Shown here one piece after another: positions 1-30,893 of a stretch of DNA of 39,727 bases. The notes under the pieces were generated by a model that was not told where the DNA came from, made no database searches, and was given only the letters and a program-made list of their open reading frames with translations. The translations under genes and the position numbers were made by a program. How positions within the stretch are numbered: position 1 is the first letter of the stretch; every line of letters begins with the position of its first letter. Origin of the DNA: Micractinium sp. NFX-FRZ (lineage: Eukaryota > Chlorophyta > Trebouxiophyceae > Chlorellales > Chlorellaceae). The stretch spans positions 1 to 39,727 of the forward strand of contig JAPTJF010000530.1 of assembly GCA_029339195.1 (NCBI GenBank), read 5' to 3'.

Positions 1-220
1 AACCGCAGCCGGGGCGGCCGTGCTGCACATCGGGCGCCTGGGCCTTAGAGGGGGGTGCGTATAGGTGGCAGTGGTGCTAATGACGTATCAGGACCCGGCG
101 AGCTGTTGGGCACCTCCCGTGAAAGCGCACGCCGGAGTGTTTAACGACCCAATGTACACTTCTTATGGCATCAGGATGGTACCGCCGAAGCGGGTCAAGC
201 TGAGATGACCACCCTGCCCT

Positions 221-307
221 GCCGCCACTATGGGACAGCCGGCTGCTCTCGTCCGCTGCTGGCGCCAGCAGCGCCGCCACTATGGGACAGCCAGCAGCTC
301 TCGTCCG
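221..307. repeat. Direct repeat, two 35-bp copies, period 52
   Basis: Copies at 221-255 and 273-307 share gccgccactatgggacagcc followed by a variable triplet-like stretch and ctctcgtccg. The 16-bp palindrome at 256-271 lies between them. It is non-coding and downstream of ATR, possibly inside its 3' UTR. Confidence 0.8.
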
Positions 308-318
308 TTAAGAAGGCA

Positions 319-425
319 CCACCTTGAAGGCGCACATTACATGCAGTCGCGGTGTAAAGGTACGAAAAATCGATGCATTTCTCATTGCATGCCACCTTGA
401 AGGCGCCATTAAATGCAGGCACGGT
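319..425. repeat. Direct repeat, two imperfect copies, period 73
   Basis: Copies starting at 319 and 392 share ccaccttgaaggcgc, then a short A/T-rich piece, atgcag and a cacggtg/cgcggtg end. The first copy carries the TTACA (TGTAA on the minus strand). The repeat length and spacing resemble the junction duplications inside the genes to the right. Confidence 0.7.
337..341 (-). promoter_or_regulatory. Candidate ATR polyadenylation signal TGTAA
   Basis: Green algae use UGUAA as the main polyadenylation signal. This minus-strand TGTAA lies about 335 bases past the ATR stop. A second TGTAA overlaps the stop codon itself (675-679), but would leave almost no 3' UTR. Confidence 0.4.
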
Positions 426-674
426 GAAAACCTTGGTGACTGCTCTCTCCCCGGCTTCAGCTGGTGGGAGCGCCGAGGGCAAGGTACTGCCAATCATGAA
501 ACAGCTGCGCACACGTGACCTCTGGGCAGCCCATTCGACTGCCACGTGCTTAAGTCACAGGAGGGAGTGTCTGCACAGGACGCAGCGGTGGCGCATCTAG
601 TGCACAAGCGCCAGCTGCCCGCCCACAAACGCCTCGCCGCCAGCTGGAGGGGAGCGCCGTGCGGCTGCCCTCCC

Positions 675-21714
<21,040 letters not shown>

Positions 21715-22102
21715 GGTGGGTCAGGCTAGCACTGTGCCTGCAGCGGTGAGGGGCCAGCGGCGGGTGGGAGGGCGGGTGGGCGGACAGCGGCGGGAGGCTG
21801 CTTGGCGGTGCACTGCAAGGGCTGTCTTCGCCCGCAGCCGCTCGATAGCAGTCAAAAATCTCACCAAAGCCGTGAGCGGTGTGCCGGGCGGCCCCGGCTA
21901 GAATTTGAGTGAGGTGATGGTCGGTGGCTATCGATCGCCGATCCGTATGGTGCTGCCTGACATCCAGAAACTCCCGTAATCAGCTTTGCGAGCTGCAGTT
22001 GCGTGTGGAGACGGTGCCTGCTGGGCATGCTGCCGCCAGCTTGCAGCTCAAGTTGCATGTGTCACTGCAGGGCGTCTGTGATTGGAATTGGCCGAACCAA
22101 AC
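21715..22102. promoter_or_regulatory. Divergent intergenic region between ATR and TyrRS
   Basis: These 388 bp separate two divergent start codons, so both promoters and 5' UTRs must lie here. I see no TATA box. Two ATTGG (inverted CCAAT) elements occur at 22081-22085 and 22087-22091, very close to the TyrRS start and perhaps within its leader. An in-frame TGA at 22079-22081 fixes the TyrRS start. The region is less GC-rich near 21840-21990 than the genes. Confidence 0.6.
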
Positions 22103-25100
22103 ATGGCTGACGCAGCAGAGGCAGCGCCCCAGGCGGCAGAGCAGCCCGAGCAGCCCTCAGTGGCAGCGGCAGAGGTGGAGCAGCTCGCGTACAAGATATC
22201 CGAGCTGATGGCGAAGGATGACGCAGAGTGAGCCGGAGATGGCGCCGCATGCCGGGGTGGCACAGCCGGCGCTGGTTGCTGCAGGACCCGGCTTTGTGGC
22301 CGCCTGCAGGCCGCCAAAGAGCAAGTGCAGCATCCGGACGGAGATAATGCCAACTACAGAGGCAGTTTGATAGCCTGGTCGGCCTGCCGCCACTGCCGCC
22401 ATTTGCCGCCAGCCACTTGCCGCCTGCACCTTGCTGCCCTGCTGCTGTGCATCACCCGTCCCCCTGCTCTGCTGATCATCCTCCCCTCGCAGGCTCACGC
22501 TAGACGAGAAGTTCGCGCTGTGCCGCAGCGTGGGGGAGGAGTGCATACAGGAGGAGGAGCTGCGGCGCATGCTGGAGAAGAAGCCCACCATCACGGCGTA
22601 CGACGGCTTTGAGCCCTCGGGGCGCATGCACATTGCGCAGGGCGTGCTCAAGGCGCTCAACGTCAACAAGCTCACAAAGTGCGGCGTGCACTTCAAGTTC
22701 TGGTGAGGCCGCGGGTCGGGCGGGGCAGGGCGGGGCCGGTGCGCTGTGCGGCGCAGGCGGGTGGGCACATGGCAAGCGTGGCTGGGTGGAGGGTTGAAAG
22801 AGCAGCGGGAGTGTGGAATCCAGCACAAGTCGCGCCTGGGAGCACCTGCGACGGGGTAACGAGCAGAGCTGCGAGCGTAGAGTGCAGGCATGCCTGGGGC
22901 AGCCCGGCAGCTGAAGGCGCCGCTCAGTCTGCTTCTGCCTTGGGTCGACGCTCCACCCCACCCAAACCTTCTTGCCGCAGGGTGGCCGACTGGTTTGCGC
23001 AGCTGAACAACAAGATGGGCGGGGACCTGAAGAAGATCCAGGTGAGGGGTGCGGGCACAGCTGAGTGCTGTAGATATCGTGGGTGCTGAGCGCTGGGTGC
23101 CAGCTGGTGTTGCTGGGGGGCCCCCGGTTGCACTTGAGGATGCGCCGCACACAAGAGCTGGGAGACGGATGCCCTTCGCCTCCCCCCCTCCCCTGACTCT
23201 CCTCCCTCACCTCTCCCCTCCCTGCAGGTGGTGGGGCGCTACCTGGTTGAGATCTGGAAGGCGGTGGGGATGAACATGGAGCGGGTGGAGTTCCTGTCGG
23301 CATCGGGTGGGTGATACACGGCGGCTGGGCCGGCTGGTGTGGGAGGGGTGGGCGGGAGGCAGAGGCGGAAGCACCTGCCTGCATGGGGTGCGTGGCAATG
23401 GTTCGGTTGCGGACAGCACCTGATCCTGCACTGCATCTGTCGTCTCCTCGTGGCCCGCAACCATTCGTCCCGCGACCGTGCCCCCTCTGGTTTGTGGCGC
23501 CGCGCAGAGGAGATCAACAAGCGGCCGGACGAGTACTGGACCCTGGTGATGGACATTGCGCGCAAGAACAACCTGAAGCGCATCATGCGGTGCACGCAGG
23601 TGCGGGGGGCGGGGGCGGGCTGCGGCGCTCAACAACAGGACTGGGCTGGTCGATGGGGCGGCAGTGGCGCTGGCCAAGGCAGTGCACTAGATGCTCTCTC
23701 TCTGCGCACGTGCTCTCGTGCATACCGTATCACTTGCTTCCCCCCACCCCACACACCCCCTGCCCCCTGCCAGATCATGGGGCGCAGCGAGAACGACGAC
23801 CTGTCGGCAGCCCAGATCTTCTACCCAGTCATGCAGGCGGCAGACATCTTCTTCCTGAAAGTGAGAACGCCTGCTGCTGCTGCTGCTGCTGCTGCTGGCC
23901 CTGCTCCTGCTGCTGGCCCTGCTCCTGCTGCCGCTGCTGCATGTTCTGCTGCAAGTAGTGTTGGCATCTGTGCGGTTGCTGAATCTGCTGCTGCTCCTGC
24001 TGCCGCTGGAAGTAGTGGTGCCTGCCCTTCTGGCTGGCATAGTGGAGGCACCGCTGCCGAGTGGCACTGCCACCCCACATGCCGCCCTCCACTCTCTGAA
24101 TGCTGCTGCCACACCCTGCACTGCCCTCCCTCGGCACCCTGCCCTGCAGGCGGACATCTGCCAGCTGGGCATGGACCAGCGCAAGGTAGGAGGGGGGCAA
24201 GGGGGACGGATAACTGTGTGTGTGTCATCCCTTCCCGGTTGTTCTCATGAGCCAGCCTGCCCAACCTTCCACACAGTGCATGCCCCTTCCCCCCCCTCGC
24301 ACGTCAGCATGCGGCGCGAGTACTGTGCTGCGGCTCCTTGCACCAGGGAATCGTTGAGCTGTGCAATCAACCGACACCCATGCCAATCCGTGCAGGTCAA
24401 CATGCTGGCGCGCGAATACTGCGACGACTGCAAGCCCAAGCGGCTGAAGCCAGTCATCCTGAGCCACCACATGATGCCAGGCCTGCTGGAGGTAGGCGCG
24501 CGGCACACCGCCCCGCCGGCCGGCCGCCTCGCCCCGCTTCGCGCTGCGCGCACCTGCTTTGCACCTGCACTTCGGGATCTGTTGTACCAGCTTGCAACAT
24601 GCACAGCAGATGCGCGTTCGTGGTCGGTTCTGCCCCCTGCATGGTCAGGGAAACATGACCAGGAGCGACCCGACCTCGATTCACCCAGCTCATCCCACCA
24701 TCCCATGCCTCCCCTCCTTCCCCGCTGCAGGGCCAGGAGAAGATGAGCAAGAGCGACCCCAACAGCGCCATCTTCATGGAGGACAGCGAGCAGGAGGTGA
24801 AGACCAAGATCAAAAAGGCGTTCTGCCCGCCGCAGATCGTGAGTGGGCGGGTGGGGCGAGTGGGTGAACGGCTGGGGTGGCGGGCTGGCTGGGGCCAGGG
24901 TGCAGTAGACGGCAGGTGGGCGGGATGGGTGCGCTCAAGGGAAATGAGGACCAAGTTCAAGCTCCTGCTGCCATGGCCATGAGTTGGGTGCACCAAGTGG
25001 GTGGGTGGGTGGGGTGGGAGGAAGGCGCGGGCGCCAATGAGCTCTCGCCCTGCGTCGCCTGCTGCCATCACCCCCTCAGGCCAGCGCCAGCCGCTTACCC

Positions 25101-26144
25101 ATGAGCGCGCTAAGGGACTTGCGGCTGGCCCGCTCGCCAAGGTCCGCCCTCTAAAAGCTGTATATGCCCCCCCCCCCCCCCCCCGTTCTCACGTGCAGGT
25201 TGCGGGCAACCCGTGCTTGTCCTACGTGGAGCACATCGTGCTGCCCTGGTGCCAGAAGTTTGAGGTGGAGCGGCCAGAGAACAACGGCGGCAACAAGTGA
25301 GTGACGCAGGCGAGGGGTGCTGCGCTGGAGGGTGGGCGGGTGCTGTTGTGGAGGCAGGCGGCCAGCAGTTTGTGCCGACTGGTGCAAGCCGATGGCGGCA
25401 ACACGTACTGTACACGTATTGTACTCCCTCTATTAAAAGATCGCCATGGCCTGCACCGGCTCCTGCTTCCTCACTGCCGGGTGCGAAAGGGTGCTTCTAA
25501 CACCCCACCCCTTCATTCCAACCACCCCCTTTTATGACCCCCCAGGACCTACACCGAGTTCTCCGACCTCACCGCCGACTACGAGAGCGGCGCGCTGCAC
25601 CCCGGGGACCTCAAGCCCGCGCTCGCCAAGCACCTCAACGCCATCCTGCAGCCGGTGGGTGGCGGGTGGGGTGAGGTGGGGCGGGCTGGGTGGGGTGGGA
25701 TGCCATGCTTGCGCCGCCGTGCTCTGCTCTCTTCGCCCACGCTGCCACCTAACCCCTCCCCCTCTAGCTCTTTCCGGGATCTTGCTCCCCCCTGCTGCAG
25801 GTGCGCAACCACTTTGAGAACGACCCAGAGGCCAAGGCGCTGCTCAAGCAGGTAGGCAGGGAAACTATGGTTGGGGGTTTAAAGCATGGAGGGCAAGGGG
25901 CATGGAGGGCAAGGGCGGGGGCGGGGGTTAGGCCGCAGGTGGGGAGGCAGGGCTGACCCTAGCGCTGCTGAGCAAGTTGGCAGTCGCGGGAGGAGTGGAT
26001 TGCCGAGGTGGGCCGGGGTCTGCTGAGGCTGTCAGCTAGTCTATGGGAATTACGTGGGGAGGTGACTTCATGCGTTGTGCTAAGACATGTATTTGCACGC
26101 GTGTGCCCCGGCTGCAGGTCAAGTCCTTCAAGGTGACCAAGTGA
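22103..26144 (+). CDS. Tyrosine--tRNA ligase, cytosolic type (TyrRS)
   Basis: Charges tRNA-Tyr with tyrosine for cytosolic translation (class Ic synthetase). Thirteen exons: 22103-22227, 22493-22702, 22981-23041, 23228-23306, 23508-23599, 23774-23860, 24150-24185, 24396-24491, 24731-24838, 25199-25296, 25546-25654, 25801-25851, 26118-26144. They join in phase to 392 residues. The HIGH-type motif is YDGFEPSGRMHIAQG (H88-I-A-Q) and the second signature is EKMSKSDPN (residues 265-272), both in plant/archaeal-eukaryotic form. DMDQRK-like residues appear as GMDQRK in the 36-nt exon 7. The protein ends soon after VKSFKVTK, so it lacks the EMAPII-like C-terminal domain of animal TyrRS. There is no transit peptide, so organellar TyrRS must be encoded elsewhere. 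The ATG is the first after an in-frame TGA. Confidence 0.96.
23872..23952 (+). repeat. CTG/CTC triplet-rich stretch in TyrRS intron 6
   Basis: (CTG)8-9 followed by imperfect gccctgctcctgctg units just after the exon 6 donor. It is intronic, with a simple-repeat character. Confidence 0.9.
24636..24690 (+). repeat. Decoy copy of the KMSKS exon start in TyrRS intron 8
   Basis: From 24643 the sequence encodes GQGNMTRSDPTS against GQEKMSKSDPNS at the start of exon 9 (24731), spacing 88. The preceding CTGCAT replaces CTGCAG, so the acceptor is destroyed, and the catalytic KMSKS is altered. It reads as a decayed duplicate of the exon 9 acceptor junction. Confidence 0.85.
25167..25184 (+). repeat. 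C18 run before the TyrRS exon 10 acceptor
   Basis: An uninterrupted C18, 14 bases before the exon 10 start at 25199. It probably serves as the polypyrimidine tract. Confidence 0.9.
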
Positions 26145-26741
26145 GCAGCTGGCACGCCTGGAGCGGCTGGGAAGCTGCCAGGCTGGCACACACCGCGGCT
26201 GTGGCCCCGTAGACTCCATTTGGTGGTGCGTGCCAGCATGGCGGCTGCCCGCTGACCTGGCGCCAGCTCTTCCCGACTCCCATGCACTAGGCAGAGCCAC
26301 TGAACACCGTCATTACCAAATGTATTGCACCCACCCCCTTCCTCTTTCCAGCCTTCTGCCCTGTCCTGCTTGGCCCTTCTTTCCTGCTTGCGCGGCACTG
26401 GGCTCGCGCCTGGATGTGCTGCGGTTTGCTGCTGGGATCTGCTCTTCCTGCTCCGCACACACTCCTCTAATTCACCGCTGCTGTTCTCTACCCAGTGCCT
26501 TGCCCCATGTGAGCAAGCCGCACGGCGGTAGTGACCGAGGGGCAGTTACAAGGGGGCAGGAGCAGGATGCTGAGGGCGGCGCAGCGTGCACGGGGCATTG
26601 GGTGCAAAGAGCAAGGGGCGTGTACCCGGCCTCAGGGGAAGCAAGGCCGGGCAGGCAGTGAGAGCGGAGGCAAAGGAGGGCAGGACAGCACATGGAGTTC
26701 GGTCATGTCAGGGAAAGAAGACACAGTTGAGCTGCCGGGTG
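26145..26741. other. Convergent intergenic region (3' ends of TyrRS and GPHR/GTG)
   Basis: No coding sequence recognised. TTACA at 26546-26550 reads TGTAA on the minus strand, about 190 bases past the GPHR stop, and is a good candidate polyadenylation signal for that gene. I see no TGTAA on the plus strand for TyrRS; the nearest variant is tgtat near 26320. Confidence 0.5.
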
Positions 26742-29700
26742 CTACCAGGTGCGCTGCCCCGAGTGCAGCGCCTTTTCGCTAGGTGCCATGTATACTGGCA
26801 GCCGGTCGCTCGCCTCCTGCCGCTTCTGGCGCAGCAGGCCGTAGAAGAGGAGCACGGAGAGGAGGGCAGAGAGGAGGAAGGTGGAGTTGAACCAGCGGTG
26901 CAGCATGTCAAACTCCATCTCGCCTCCAATTGCCTGGCTGATAATGCCGCGGTACTTGGCGGGCAGCTGGCGCCTGCGGGGGTCGGGTGAGAGGGGCAGA
27001 CAGGCGGACAAGGTCAGTCGAGGGACGGGGCGGGGAGCAGGTTGGCAAACGTGCCGCAGTGAATGGCGGGCAGCTGGCGCGTGCAACTGGGGAGGGTGCC
27101 ATCAACAGCATGGATTAGGCAGAGCCAGGACATGTAAGGAATCCATGTCTATATATGTAGGCGGTAAACACAGCGGCAGAGCACGGCAGTGTGCACAGCA
27201 CAATACGTAACCACCTATTACAGCACAATGCCCGCCTGAACAACAGGCATGCTTGAGAGGGCGCCCCCCCTCGGTGGTACAGAACCACCCGCATCAGCAC
27301 TTCACCCAGACAGCAGCATCGCTCCCCCCTACCCTCGGTGCCAGCAGTGCACCTGAGCCCACCTGAGCAGCAGCATGGTTGAGATGGTGTAGAAGCCCAG
27401 GAGCTCTGTTGTGACCAGCACCATGGTGGTGGCGTTGCCGGCAGACACGGCGGAGAAGAAGCGCTCGACGTGCTTGAGGAAGCCCCTGCAGGGCTCATCA
27501 TCAGGGATGGGTGGGAAGGTAGGCAGGGCAATCGTGTGTGAGAGGAAGCTGAGGCCGGCGTACTTTGAACAGACTGCTTCCTCTTCATCACCCGTCGTTA
27601 GCAGAGGGCACACAGGCGCCTGCTCGACCACCCTCCCATGCATCCGTCCTCACATCCAGTGAGGGAGGTGACGGAGGTCAAGTTTAAACCCACTACTCCA
27701 GCACTACTCTGCACCCACCCACCCGCAGATCTCTTCGCAGTGCCCACCTGAGCGAGGAGATGGAGATGAAGCCAATGAAGGCCAGGGTGAGGTACTGCGA
27801 GAACAGGTGGACGTCGATCTTGAGGTGCCCGCCCGAGAAGATGCGCAGCACAAAGCCCAGCGTCTTGGACACCGGGTCGCTCGACATGTCCTCCCCAAAC
27901 ACCAGCGCCTTGACGCTGGCAAACATCCTGCAGAAAGGTGGCTTGATGGGGCAAGGGGTCAAGATGGGACAGGCAGGGAGGAGATGTCGTTGCGGAGTGG
28001 GGGTCGGTGCGCCTTGGAAGCGGAGGAGGGAGTGCTGCCTGGCCCTGCCGCCTCGCCGCCTCGCTGCACCTGCCCACGCCCATGCACGTACCCAGCTGCT
28101 GCCCACCTGTTAAAGCAGAAGCGGACAAGCACCCCAGCAGGCTGAATCTGCACGGGCCCCGCGACCTAAACACGCACAAGCTCAGGTCATCCGATGCACT
28201 GTTCTCCACATTTCTCACCTGTATATGCAGTAGAGCGAGAGGATGTACCCCAGCAGGTTCTGCACATGCCCCACCAGCGTGCGCGCCAGCAGCGCACGCT
28301 GGTGCTCCCGCTTCAAGTCCACCACGTCTGCAGGGCAAACGTTCGCAGGGCAAAGATGTCAAATGGCTGGGTGGCTCAGAACAAGCTAGACAGGCCAGCA
28401 GGGTTGGTGGGGAGGTGCTCGGGTCCTGCTGCTGGGGACAGCAGGATCACCAAAACAGCATGACGCTGCCCGGCGTGGGCCTGCGAAGCGCATGCCCGCC
28501 TGCCAGGGCAGCCGCAAACGCACACACGCTTGCAGCACGTACCATAGCCGCTCCAGTGATGCAACCTCAGTGTCCAGGCTGCTCAGCACAGCCCACCACA
28601 GCACAGCGCAGCGGACCACAGCACCGCCCAGCACTGCTTTGCCTTCCTGCACTCAGCACTGCACAGCAAGCACAGCGCCCCCTGCTCACCTGCGTGCAGC
28701 GCCTGCCGTAGCCGCTCCAGTGCTGCCACGTCATTGTCCAGGCTGTTCAGCACGTGGCGTGGGTCTTGGGGGCCGCCGCCCACCGCTGCTAGCATGCGCC
28801 CAAAGAAGGAGCGCTGCGGCGTCCGTCCCAAAGCCTCCTGAACACGGAAATGTGTGCGGGGCAGCCGACTGTTAAGACAGCGTGAACCCGCATGGTACAG
28901 CATCAGCAGCCAGCAGCAGCCGGCAGCAGCACCAACAGCAGCAGCTCGAATACAACCCAACAGCACGTGTATGCTGACAAGAACCCTGTCTGCCCGTCCT
29001 GCCTGCCCGCCTCTCAACCTCCACCCACCCACCCGTGACCATCCCGCCCATAAGTGCTCCTCCCCACGCCCCACCCGCCGAGGTGCCTGCCCCCACGCCC
29101 ACCCCTCAGCTGCCTGCCCAGGCCCCAGTACCCACCCACCTGCTTGTCAATTTCCTCCTGTATTGCCGCCATGTGGCGCCGCTTCTGGGCGATGGCATCC
29201 ACCGTGTGCCGCAGCTGCGACTCCATCGCCGCTATTTCCGCTCTGGTCAGCGGCAGGCAGGTGCGGGGGTGGGGAGGGGAGGCGGTGGGGTTACGGTAGA
29301 GGATATGCACAAGCCAGGGCAGCAGGATGTAGGTGAAGGGGTTGGCAGGTAGGCAGGAAAAGGGGAGCAAGAGGCGCCAGGCTTCCAGCTGGCACCCCCT
29401 GCCTCCCTCTGCCGGAATCCACAGCTTGCGCATGCTTGCACCCACAGTTGGAGAGGCGGCGGGAACACGCGGCCAAAGCCTGGCCCCACCTGTCCACGGG
29501 CCGGATGAAGAGGGAGATGTAAGAGTAGGGGAGGGAGACGGAGCCGTAGCCGGACAGCACGCCCAACAAGATGATGCCCAGCACGCCCACACGGCTCACG
29601 GTCTGGAGCAAAGGGGCAGGCAAGGTTGAAGGTCAGAGGACTGGGAAGAATGCGGTGCATGGGGAGAACACACGAGTGTTGCCCTGCACGCACGCACGGT

Positions 29701-30590
29701 CAATTGTCTGCATCCAGGGCGGCAGGCAGTGTCGGCCAGGGAGCGGGAAGAACGCAAGTCGCCCATTCGCACACGTGCGCTTGTCGTCCTGGCCTCTGAC
29801 CCTCTAGCACGCCCACATCGCCAACCACCCACCCGCTCACTTACCTCCAGCATGGTCAGCACGTGCCAGCCGCTCCCCGCTGGGATGCCGGGCACCGCGC
29901 CTCCCAGACGCCAGAACGCGGCCAGCCCCGCGCACAGCAGCGCGCCCGCGCCCACGCTGGCCCGCATGGGCGGCAGCTTGGCTGACAGGGCGACGTAGCA
30001 ATGGTAGTAGGGCAGTACCAAAAGCAGCAGGCACAGCATGGCCACCATGTCGAACTTCCAGTTCATCTTGCGCACTCTGTGGGGGGGGGGGGCCCGGGAG
30101 CAGGGGGGGGGGGGCGTGGGATGGGAGGGCACGGGATGGGAGGGCAGCGGAGGGAGGTGAGGGGGCAGGGCGTGGCGGTGTGCCAGGTGGGTGTTAGCGC
30201 CGAGCAGGATGCGGCGGGGTATTCACTGCCTTCACAAGCAGCTGCTGGAGTGCTGAGAGACAGAAGCACGTGCAAGCCCTCTGCCTGGCAGGGCGGCTGC
30301 GCTGCGGCGGCGGGACCATCGGGCGCGGCGGTGCAGCACCCACCCCTGCCCCGCCTCTCCCCCCGCCTGGCCCCTCACCCCGGATCCATCATGTCTAGAA
30401 TTTCAAAGATGAGGAGTTGCAGCAGGTTGGCTGACAGGGCAAAGACTGCCGCAAAGAGCAGCTGCACCACCAGGTTGCGGCGGTGAGAGGCGTCATAGTT
30501 TTGCAGTATCGTCGAGCGCAGGAACAGCCAGCCCGCCACCAGCAGCGCCAGCAGCGAGCCGGCCGTCTGCAGCACGTCCAGCCCCGCCAT
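26742..30590 (-). CDS. Golgi pH regulator / GPCR-type G protein (GPHR/GTG family)
   Basis: A multi-pass membrane protein of the GPHR/GTG/COLD1 family, an anion channel acidifying the Golgi in animals and a proposed ABA/cold-signalling protein in plants. Nine exons (high to low): 30590-30379, 30076-29845, 29602-29490, 29242-29140, 28837-28690, 28327-28219, 27927-27748, 27485-27363, 26973-26742; 483 residues against 468 in Arabidopsis GTG1. Family hallmarks are SGYGSVSLPYSYISLF, followed by a charged coiled-coil loop (MESQLRHTVDAIAQKRRHM), DPVSKTLGF, HLFSQYLTLAFIGFI and the C-terminal RGIISQAIGGEMEF-HRWF. About eight or nine hydrophobic segments are visible. The ATG at 30590 follows an in-frame TAG 36 bases upstream. 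Introns 5 and 8 hold copies of adjacent exon parts. Family assignment is firm; the physiological role is only inferred. Confidence 0.94.
27052..27092 (-). repeat. Copy of the start of GPHR exon 9 inside intron 8
   Basis: GCGCCAGCTGCCCGCCA is followed in both by a similar TACCGCGGCA / TTCACTGCGGCA sequence. Spacing to the real exon start is 107 bases. The acceptor CGCAGG is changed to GCACG in the copy. Confidence 0.75.
28530..28605 (-). repeat. Copy of the 3' part of GPHR exon 5 inside intron 5
   Basis: The minus strand encodes VLSSLDTEVASLERLWYVLQA against VLNSLDNDVAALERLRQALHA in exon 5, with spacing 164. Most differences are conservative. The donor is degraded (CAAGCGTGTGTG instead of CACGCAGGTGAGC). 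Confidence 0.85.
30081..30114. repeat. Two G12 runs with a GGGCCCGGG palindrome-like spacer, GPHR intron 1
   Basis: On the transcribed minus strand this gives two C12 runs ending in CCACAG at the exon 2 acceptor (30077). It is therefore the polypyrimidine tract of intron 1. Confidence 0.9.
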
Positions 30591-30893
30591 GGCCGCCCGC
30601 AGCGCTCTCGCCAGTCGCCGGAGCTATTGCAGTCGATCGGCAAAGCCGGCCATGCCGCTGTCGCTGCCGCCAAGCTGAGATCAAGTCTATGCTGCCGGGT
30701 GGGTGTCACAGACAGCCCCAGGGGTGCAGTCCTGCTTCTTCAACTCAAGCGCAGCACGTGCTATGCCCACCTGGCTGTTGCTGCCATTTTGTCCATCTGA
30801 ACCACTTGATGCCCCTGTGTATTGGGTACATTGGCTCTCTTCCCAATTCAGACGCACCAAAGAGCGTCGGACGGCCTCCCCGTTCCAACCTTT
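30591..30893. promoter_or_regulatory. Divergent intergenic region between GPHR and CRY-DASH
   Basis: These 303 bp must carry the promoters and leaders of both genes. No TATA box or obvious operator is visible. The sequence is less GC-rich around 30690-30850 than the coding exons. The frame leading into CRY-DASH remains open upstream but has no earlier ATG, the first being at 30894. Confidence 0.55.

Larger units (their letters stand above)
1..674. other. 3' flank of the ATR gene, no recognised gene
   Basis: No frame here resembles a known protein, and the short open frames on both strands look random. The segment holds two families of short direct repeats (listed separately) and a perfect GC-rich inverted repeat at 256-271 (ctgctggcgccagcag). 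A TTACA at 337-341 reads TGTAA on the minus strand and could be the ATR polyadenylation signal, giving a 3' UTR of about 340 bases. A neighbouring gene may begin left of the window, but nothing in the first 200 bases allows a call. Confidence 0.5.

Noticed and set aside
22157..23384. Long minus-strand open frames over the TyrRS 5' half
   Set aside because: Antisense to in-phase TyrRS exons with clear catalytic motifs.
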